A stretch of 7,059 nt of DNA, from assembly GCA_947499925.1 (NCBI GenBank), contig CANMQR010000026.1, positions 1-7,059 on the forward strand. Direction: 5' to 3'. Shown in pieces: positions 1-4,590 of the stretch (position 1 is its first letter; each line of letters begins with the position of its first letter). The position numbers and the translations under genes were made by a program. This DNA comes from Neisseriaceae bacterium (GTDB lineage: Bacteria; Pseudomonadota; Gammaproteobacteria; Burkholderiales; UBA11063). The notes beneath the pieces were generated by a model. It was not told the DNA's origin. It saw only the letters and a program-made list of their open reading frames with translations, and did no database searches.

Positions 1-1353
1 ATTAGAGAAGCAGGTGCAGCGTCCAAGTTTTATGCCTTTACTGAGAATGTAAAGCGTCAAAAAGTAATAGATAAGGCTGATGTGGTAATTCCTAGTTTTG
101 ATGAATTTTTGTATCAAAATGACTTACCAATGGCAACTTCTTATCCTAAAAATCGTATCAAAGCACTGTTATTAGAAAATATTCATCCACATGCGTATAA
201 GCTCTTAAAAGACGAAGGCTATAGTATTGAAACCATAAAAGGTAGCTTAAGCGAAGATGATTTATGTAAGAAAATTGCTGATGTATCGATTTTGGGTATT
301 CGCTCCAAGACTCATGTTAGTAAGAAAGTTTTGAAACATGCTAAACGTTTAAATGTTATTGGTGCGTTTTGTATTGGAACCAATCAGATAGAACTTAATG
401 ATGCTAGTGATAAAGGTATCTGTGTGTTTAATGCACCATATAGTAATACTAGAAGTGTAGTTGAATTAGTTATCGGTAATATTATTATGTTACTTCGTAA
501 TGTAGTTGCTAAAAACAACAAGCTTCATCAAGGGGTATGGGACAAGTCTGCTGAGAATAGTTTTGAAGTACGTGGTAAGAAATTAGGTATAGTAGGGTAT
601 GGGAATATTGGTTCTCAGTTATCGGTTATTGCTGAAGCTCTTGGAATGGAAGTATATTATTATGATCTAATAGAAAAACTGCAGCTAGGTAATGCTAGAA
701 AATGTGAAACACTAGATGAATTATTAGAGATATCAGATATTGTTACGCTTCATCCTGATGGTCGACTTGACAATGCTAATATAATTGGTGAACGTGAGTT
801 TAGTCTTATGAAAGATAAAGTAATCTTTATCAACCTAAGTCGTGGTCATATTGTTGATATTGACGCACTTAGCAATAATCTTGAAAATGGTAAAATATTA
901 GGGGCTGCTATTGATGTATTCCCATATGAGCCTAAAGATAATCAAGAAGAATTTATTAGTAAATTACGTGGGTTTCCAAATGTAATTCTGACGCCACATA
1001 TTGGTGGAAGTACTGAAGAAGCGCAATTTAATATTGGGGACTTTGTATCTAAAAGAATAATTAGTTATATTAATTCTGGAGATACGACACAAAGTGTTAA
1101 TCTACCAAATATTCAATTACCAGTATTAAAAGATGCCTATCGCTTAATTCATTTACATAAAAATGTACCAGGTATTTTGGCGCAAATTAATCATGTATTG
1201 GCAGAGCATAATATCAATGTTCTTGGTCAGTATCTAAAGACAAACGAGCAAGTTGGCTATGTAATTACGGATATTAATACTGAATATAATAAAGAGGTGG
1301 TTAATGAATTACAGCAAATTAAATCAACAATTAAATCTAGAGTGCTCTACTAA
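1..1353 (+). CDS. serA: Fused phosphoserine phosphatase (C-terminal end only) and D-3-phosphoglycerate dehydrogenase, 5'-partial
   Basis: The frame is open from base 1 to the TAA at 1351-1353. Codons 1-43 resemble the extreme C-terminus of HAD-type phosphoserine phosphatases (IREAG just after motif IV, then FYAFTENV and SFDEFL). From Met at 130 the remaining 407 residues align with E. coli SerA (410 aa), which oxidises 3-phosphoglycerate to 3-phosphohydroxypyruvate with NAD+. Numbering from that Met, the dinucleotide motif GYGNIG starts at residue 156. The catalytic residues are Arg238, Glu267 and His290, matching E. coli R240, E269 and H292. A C-terminal ACT domain keeps His343, Asn345 and Asn363, equivalent to the serine-binding H344, N346 and N364, so feedback inhibition by serine is likely. 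No good Shine-Dalgarno precedes ATG 130. GTG 82 has an AAGG five bases upstream but lies inside phosphatase-like sequence. A fusion is therefore the best reading. From memory, similar ~630-residue fusions occur in Bacteroidota. SerA identity is near certain; the fusion is likely. Confidence 0.93.
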   Translation: MREAGAASKFYAFTENVKRQKVIDKADVVIPSFDEFLYQNDLPMATSYPKNRIKALLLENIHPHAYKLLKDEGYSIETIKGSLSEDDLCKKIADVSILGIRSKTHVSKKVLKHAKRLNVIGAFCIGTNQIELNDASDKGICVFNAPYSNTRSVVELVIGNIIMLLRNVVAKNNKLHQGVWDKSAENSFEVRGKKLGIVGYGNIGSQLSVIAEALGMEVYYYDLIEKLQLGNARKCETLDELLEISDIVTLHPDGRLDNANIIGEREFSLMKDKVIFINLSRGHIVDIDALSNNLENGKILGAAIDVFPYEPKDNQEEFISKLRGFPNVILTPHIGGSTEEAQFNIGDFVSKRIISYINSGDTTQSVNLPNIQLPVLKDAYRLIHLHKNVPGILAQINHVLAEHNINVLGQYLKTNEQVGYVITDINTEYNKEVVNELQQIKSTIKSRVLY

Positions 1354-1360
1354 ATAGTGT

Positions 1361-2179
1361 ATGTTTAGAAAAAATAATTTTGGGCTAATACTCTCAGTAA
1401 TACTACATATTTTATTACTGTTATTAGCCTTTTTTATCTTTGATCATGATCGCTATGATATGAAAGAGTATCAAAAGACCCAAACCAAAGGTTATACAGT
1501 ACAGCTAGTTGATGCTCCTAATAATCAAGTTACATCTGGCTCGTCACAGCAAACAAGTGCAAATAGTGCTGTAGATAGTAGCAAAGCTAATAAAGAAGAC
1601 ATTAATTTCAAAGATAATAGCAATGGAAAATCTAAAGACAAGGCATTAAAAGGTGCAACCGGTCGGTCTAAAGAATCTGGACGAGCATCCAAAGAAAAAG
1701 GTGGTAAGTATCATAAACCAGCACCTAGAGCAGAAAAAGAATTAATGCCTATTAAGGGGCAAAAACAGGCTCCTAAAATTGATAAAAGAGTTATTGTAGA
1801 AGCTTCAGCTCCAATCGTTGATTATAGTAAGGAAGGCTCTGGTGATAGAATTGATGCATCAACCGATGGTGATGGTACTAAGAGTGGTATTTTTGATTTA
1901 CGGCGTGTAGAATATGGTCAAAAGGTAGCATATGCAATTCGTCAAAATATCGTGCCACCACCTGGATATAATGGAGCTGTATTACCATATAGAGCATATG
2001 TGATTTTGGATGAAAACATGCAATTTGTAAAAATGGAAGTTGTTCAGTCAACTGGTGATCCACAGTTTGATATTAATATAGCCAAAGCATTACGTGAAAC
2101 TATTTATCCACCACTTCCTTCTGGAGCGGATTGGCGTTATTACCATAATATTGATTTTACGATACATAATAATGATTAA
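1361..2179 (+). CDS. TolA/TonB-family energy-transducing envelope protein
   Basis: This 272-residue protein has the three-part layout of TonB and TolA. A short cytoplasmic N-terminus is followed by one membrane segment at about residues 8-27. A long Lys/Ser/Gly-rich periplasmic linker spans about 30-180, and a C-terminal domain of about 85 residues follows (VAYAIRQNIVPPPGY, PYRAYVILDENMQF, STGDPQFDINIAKALRE, YPPLP). The membrane segment contains Ser12 and His16 in an SxxxH arrangement. That matches the pair in TonB (S16/H20) and TolA (S18/H22) used for contact with the ExbBD or TolQR proton motor. The linker lacks the Glu-Pro/Lys-Pro runs typical of TonB, and the C-terminal pattern looks closer to betaproteobacterial TolA, but I cannot settle TolA versus TonB. 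No exbB/exbD, tolQ/tolR, tolB or pal lies in the window. The start is 7 bases after the serA stop with no clear Shine-Dalgarno, suggesting translational coupling. It probably spans the periplasm. Confidence 0.82.
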   Translation: MFRKNNFGLILSVILHILLLLLAFFIFDHDRYDMKEYQKTQTKGYTVQLVDAPNNQVTSGSSQQTSANSAVDSSKANKEDINFKDNSNGKSKDKALKGATGRSKESGRASKEKGGKYHKPAPRAEKELMPIKGQKQAPKIDKRVIVEASAPIVDYSKEGSGDRIDASTDGDGTKSGIFDLRRVEYGQKVAYAIRQNIVPPPGYNGAVLPYRAYVILDENMQFVKMEVVQSTGDPQFDINIAKALRETIYPPLPSGADWRYYHNIDFTIHNND

Positions 2180-3581
2180 TTTTACCCATAGATTTGCAAA
2201 CTTAGGCGAAGATTTTTTTGCCTATGTTGCTCCAACTTCATTACAAAATCCCCATTTAATCCATTTTAATACAAAATTTGCGAGTAAATTAAATCTAGAT
2301 GCTAGCTCAATTGATTGGGCGGCAGTGCTTGGTGGGCTAAAGTCTTTTAAGGAATACTCATCATTAGCTACACTATATGCAGGACATCAGTTCGGTGTAT
2401 GGGTGCCACAATTAGGGGATGGACGTGCAATGTTAATTGCAGAACATCTAGATAAACAAAATAATATCTGGGAACTTCAAACTAAAGGTGGTGGTAAAAC
2501 GCCTTTTTCCCGTGGGGCTGATGGACGCGCGGTATTACGTTCGAGTATTCGTGAATACTTATGTTCCCACGCAATGGCGAGTTTAGGTGTGCCAACAACT
2601 AATGTTCTGGCTCTTGTTGGATCAACAACGCTGGTACGGCGTGAAGATATGGAGAGCGCTTCCGTAGTTCTTAGAGTTGCTCCAAGCTTTATTCGTTTTG
2701 GGAGCTTTGAGGTATTTGCTAGTCGTAATGAAACTGATAAACTTAAAAAACTATGTAACTATGTTGTTGATAGTTTTTATCCTCATTTAAAAAATGATAA
2801 TAAGCCAATTGTAGCTATGTATAATGAGGTGGTAAAAAATACTGCCTTAATGATTGCCAAATGGCAGACTTTGGGGTTTTGTCACGGTGTTATGAACACC
2901 GATAATATGTCAATTCTTGGTTTGACAATTGATTATGGCCCTTTTGGTTTTATGGATCGATATAATCCAAATCATATTTGTAATCATTCTGATTATAATG
3001 GTCGTTATACTTATATAAATCAACCCTATATTGGCTGGTGGAATCTTGCTCGTCTTGGTGAGGCATTACTTGATATTTTATCAGAAGAAGAGGTGAGTGA
3101 TACTCTAGCTAAGTATAGCGAGTATTTTACTGATTATTATAATTATGAATTTGGTAATAAGCTTGGTATTTATGATTTTAAATGCATTGATCTCGAGTTT
3201 TTGGATGAGTTATTGAATATATTGGCAGCTAATAATATTGATTGGACATTTTTTTGGCGCGAGTTTAGCAAGGGGATACATTTAGATAGCCTAGCTTCTA
3301 GTAGCGAATACAAAGGATGGTTAGAGAAGTATAATTTAAGAACTAAAGATCTAGATAAAGCTAAAAGTAGAAAATTGATGAAATCTACAAATCCAGCTAT
3401 TATTCCTAGAAACTATATGCTACAAAATGCTATTACAAAAGCACAAGATGGAAACTTTAGTGAAGTAGATAATTTATTTAGAGCTTTATCAAATCCGTAT
3501 GATGATATACCAGAATTTAGTCATTATCAAGATCTACCGCCTGTCGGAGCTGAAGAAATAATAGTATCTTGTTCTTCATAA
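2172..3581 (+). CDS. selO: Protein adenylyltransferase SelO (YdiU/UPF0061 family)
   Basis: SelO is a pseudokinase-fold enzyme that transfers AMP from ATP to Ser/Thr/Tyr of target proteins and is linked to redox stress in E. coli. From ATG 2172 the product is 469 residues (E. coli YdiU is 478) and begins MINFTHRFANLGEDFF, matching the family N-terminus. Recognisable active-site residues are Lys105 (TKGGG), Glu128, Arg168, Arg175, Asp244-Asn245 (MNTDNMS) and Asp254 (DYGPFG). All sit at a constant offset of 8 from the Pseudomonas syringae residues K113, E136, R176, R183, D252/N253 and D262, as I remember them. The C-terminus VSCSS carries Cys467 and HICNHS carries Cys270. This is the pair that forms the regulatory disulfide in E. 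coli (C272/C476), so redox control is plausible. The frame is open upstream to ATG 2094, but that extension lies inside the preceding gene and lacks family similarity. ATG 2172 overlaps the upstream stop by 8 bases, which indicates coupled translation. Confidence 0.95.
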   Translation: MINFTHRFANLGEDFFAYVAPTSLQNPHLIHFNTKFASKLNLDASSIDWAAVLGGLKSFKEYSSLATLYAGHQFGVWVPQLGDGRAMLIAEHLDKQNNIWELQTKGGGKTPFSRGADGRAVLRSSIREYLCSHAMASLGVPTTNVLALVGSTTLVRREDMESASVVLRVAPSFIRFGSFEVFASRNETDKLKKLCNYVVDSFYPHLKNDNKPIVAMYNEVVKNTALMIAKWQTLGFCHGVMNTDNMSILGLTIDYGPFGFMDRYNPNHICNHSDYNGRYTYINQPYIGWWNLARLGEALLDILSEEEVSDTLAKYSEYFTDYYNYEFGNKLGIYDFKCIDLEFLDELLNILAANNIDWTFFWREFSKGIHLDSLASSSEYKGWLEKYNLRTKDLDKAKSRKLMKSTNPAIIPRNYMLQNAITKAQDGNFSEVDNLFRALSNPYDDIPEFSHYQDLPPVGAEEIIVSCSS

Positions 3582-3582
3582 T

Positions 3583-3611
3583 AAAAAAAGTCGGCGTGAT
3601 GCCGACTTTTT
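3583..3611. terminator. Bidirectional rho-independent terminator between selO and the phasin gene
   Basis: The stem AGTCGGC (3589-3595) pairs with GCCGACT (3601-3607) around the five-base loop GTGAT. A run of A before the stem (3583-3588) and T after it (3608-3611) extend the pairing and supply a U-tract on either strand. It starts two bases after the selO stop on the + strand. It also lies about 85 bases beyond the phasin stop on the - strand, so it can end both convergent transcripts. Confidence 0.9.
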
Positions 3612-3624
3612 AAATATACGTAAC

Positions 3625-3640
3625 TGACTATGATTAGTCA
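3625..3640. repeat. Perfect inverted repeat, 6-bp arms with 4-base loop
   Basis: TGACTA (3625-3630) and TAGTCA (3635-3640) are perfect inverted arms around TGAT. The element lies in the phasin 3' UTR between the terminator and a second set of inverted repeats. It could form a small hairpin in the phasin transcript or be a protein-binding dyad; nothing distinguishes these. There is no adjoining T-run, so it is not itself a terminator. Confidence 0.5.
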
Positions 3641-3691
3641 TCCCAAACACAAACTTGATGTTGCTTCACAAAGAGTTTGGGACCCATACTC
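3641..3691. repeat. Overlapping, mutually exclusive inverted repeats in the phasin 3' UTR
   Basis: Two pairings share the same segment. TCCCAAAC (3641-3648) is a perfect 8-bp match to GTTTGGGA (3675-3682) with a 26-base loop. GAGTTTGGG (3673-3681) also forms a near-palindrome with CCCATACTC (3683-3691) around one central A, with 8 of 9 positions matching. The right arm of the first repeat is reused as most of the left arm of the second, so an RNA could fold only one way at a time. No function is recognised. Confidence 0.5.
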
Positions 3692-3696
3692 TAAAA

Positions 3697-4479
3697 TTAT
3701 TTTACTGCTTTTTTAGATGCTGTGTTTACTATGTTAGCAGATTTCTTAGTTGCAGCAACAATTGCTTCAGCAGATTTTTGCGCTACTTCAACAGCTTGTG
3801 CTTGAGCAACTTTAGCTGATTTAATTACAGTTTCTACAGTCTCAGCAGTAGCTTTTTTTGCAGTAACTAAATTCTCAGCAGCAGCAACCTTAGCAGTTGC
3901 TAAACTCTCGTTAGCAGCTTTTTTTGCAGTTTCAACAGAATGTGCAGCTGCAGTTTTAGCTGTATTAACTACACTTTTAACTGTTTCAGTTGCAGAAATA
4001 AAATTATTACGACCCATTTCACTTGCTTCAGTTGCTAATTTAGATACGCTAGCAGCAGCCTGATTCACAGTATTTACCCATGAAGTTAAAGACGATGTAT
4101 CAAAGCCAAATTTTGGTGCTTGAAATGAGCTTAATAATTTACTAAAACCATCTGTGTTAAATTGACTAGCTTGTGCTTGTAAAATTTTGTTGATTTTATT
4201 ATGCGTAGCACTTATAATCTCATAAGTATTACGGCAGATTTCAGCGTTTTTAGTAGCTGTAGTCGTCGCTAAGTTTTTAGCGTAAGTTAATACGTCTTGT
4301 GGGTTAGTCATTGTAGCTAAATGCTTAAAAGCAGCAGTTGATTCTTCAAGAGCATGTTTTGAAGTCTCAATATTTAGATTAGCTAATTTTTCAATGTTTT
4401 CGATTGAAGCATTGATAACATCATTAGCAGCTTCTAATGCTTGTGTCGTATGTTTTTTTACGTTGTTTGTGTTTAACAT
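3697..4479 (-). CDS. phaP: Phasin family protein (PHA granule coat)
   Basis: The 260-residue product matches the Phasin_2 type. Residues ~15-105 carry the family pattern: an amphipathic helix with IENIEKLANLNIETSKHALEES, then TNPQDVLTYAKNLA, then ATKNAEICRNTYEIISATHNKI. Phasins coat polyhydroxyalkanoate inclusions in the cytoplasm, control granule size and number, and can recruit PHA enzymes. Residues ~161-260 form an Ala/Lys/Val-rich helical tail of 11-residue repeats, longer than in compact phasins of about 180-190 residues. The tail lacks the Pro-rich AAKP pattern of histone-like PhaF tails. There is no signal peptide or membrane segment. The start is firm, with AGGAGAA seven bases before the ATG. 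The gene has its own strong promoter and a candidate operator upstream and shares a terminator with the convergent selO. No PHA synthase, reductase or depolymerase is in the window, so PHA production by this organism is inferred. Confidence 0.9.
   Translation of the reverse strand: MLNTNNVKKHTTQALEAANDVINASIENIEKLANLNIETSKHALEESTAAFKHLATMTNPQDVLTYAKNLATTTATKNAEICRNTYEIISATHNKINKILQAQASQFNTDGFSKLLSSFQAPKFGFDTSSLTSWVNTVNQAAASVSKLATEASEMGRNNFISATETVKSVVNTAKTAAAHSVETAKKAANESLATAKVAAAENLVTAKKATAETVETVIKSAKVAQAQAVEVAQKSAEAIVAATKKSANIVNTASKKAVK
3706..3969 (-). repeat. Coding 11-residue (33-bp) tandem repeats in the phasin tail
   Basis: Phasin residues 171-214 are four consecutive 11-mers: VNTAKTAAAHS, VETAKKAANES, LATAKVAAAEN and LVTAKKATAET. 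The consensus is (V/L)xTAKxAxxxx. Residues 215-258 continue with degenerate units that keep a V-x-x-A-x-K-x-A pattern (VEVAQKSAEAI, VAATKKSANI, VNTASKKAVK). Eleven-residue periodicity places one hydrophobic stripe along a slightly underwound helix, as in helices that lie on lipid surfaces. The DNA copies have diverged, so slippage is probably no longer frequent. Confidence 0.75.
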
Positions 4480-4484
4480 TTTTA

Positions 4485-4491
4485 TTCTCCT
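4485..4491 (-). promoter_or_regulatory. Ribosome binding site of the phasin gene
   Basis: On the - strand AGGAGAA precedes the phasin ATG (4477-4479) with a gap of about 5-7 bases. It is the strongest Shine-Dalgarno in the window. This fits high-level phasin production and fixes the start codon. Confidence 0.85.
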
Positions 4492-4507
4492 AATAGTTAA
4501 TTAATCA

Positions 4508-4532
4508 ATGGAGTGAAATTAATCTGCTCCAT
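4508..4532. repeat. Inverted repeat in the phasin 5' leader
   Basis: ATGGAG (4508-4513) and CTCCAT (4527-4532) are perfect 6-bp inverted arms with a 13-base AT-rich loop. The element lies between the predicted transcription start (about 4538-4541) and the Shine-Dalgarno of the phasin gene. In mRNA it would form a modest hairpin close to the 5' end, which could stabilise the transcript. As DNA it could be a second operator. Neither role is shown by the sequence. Confidence 0.45.
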
Positions 4533-4545
4533 CTTATAGGTGTCT

Positions 4546-4574
4546 ATTATGCTGCATTGCAACAAAAATGTCAA
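4546..4574 (-). promoter_or_regulatory. Strong sigma-70 promoter of the phasin gene
   Basis: Read on the - strand, a consensus -35 box TTGACA (4569-4574) is followed after exactly 17 bases by CATAAT (4546-4551), five of six matches to the -10 consensus. An AT-only tract upstream at about 4575-4600 could act as an UP element. Transcription would start near 4538-4541, giving a leader of about 60 bases. The promoter begins only 16 bases past the stop codon of the upstream asmA-type gene. Confidence 0.85.
4550..4564. promoter_or_regulatory. Candidate PhaR-type operator in the phasin promoter spacer
   Basis: TGCTGCATTGCAACA is a 15-bp dyad with 7-base arms (TGCTGCA and TGCAACA, 6 of 7 matching) around a central T. 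It fills most of the spacer between the -35 and -10 boxes and overlaps the -10 by two bases, a classical repressor position. PhaR repressors of PHA genes are known to bind TGC/GCA-rich dyads and are released when they bind nascent PHA. The match to PhaR is from memory and inferred; the dyad and its position are directly visible. Confidence 0.6.
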
Positions 4575-4590
4575 ATTTATTTTTTAAATT

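Noticed and set aside
82..129. GTG 82 or ATG 130 as the true start of SerA
   Set aside because: The sequence before both is phosphatase-like and in frame, and ATG 130 lacks a Shine-Dalgarno. An AAGG sits before GTG 82, but starting there would cut through a recognisable domain. Kept as a possible internal start only.
1500..1790. Lys/Ser/Gly-rich stretch as a possible DNA-level tandem repeat
   Set aside because: The composition is biased but no regular repeat unit is visible; it is best explained as the flexible periplasmic linker of the TolA/TonB-like protein.
1878..2063. 61-codon open frame on the - strand
   Set aside because: It lies wholly within the conserved C-terminal domain of the TolA/TonB-like gene and its product resembles nothing I know.
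2094..2171. Upstream in-frame extension of selO from ATG 2094
   Set aside because: It lies within the coding sequence of the TolA/TonB-like gene. Its residues show no SelO similarity, while the family N-terminus (NFTHRFANLG) begins right at ATG 2172.
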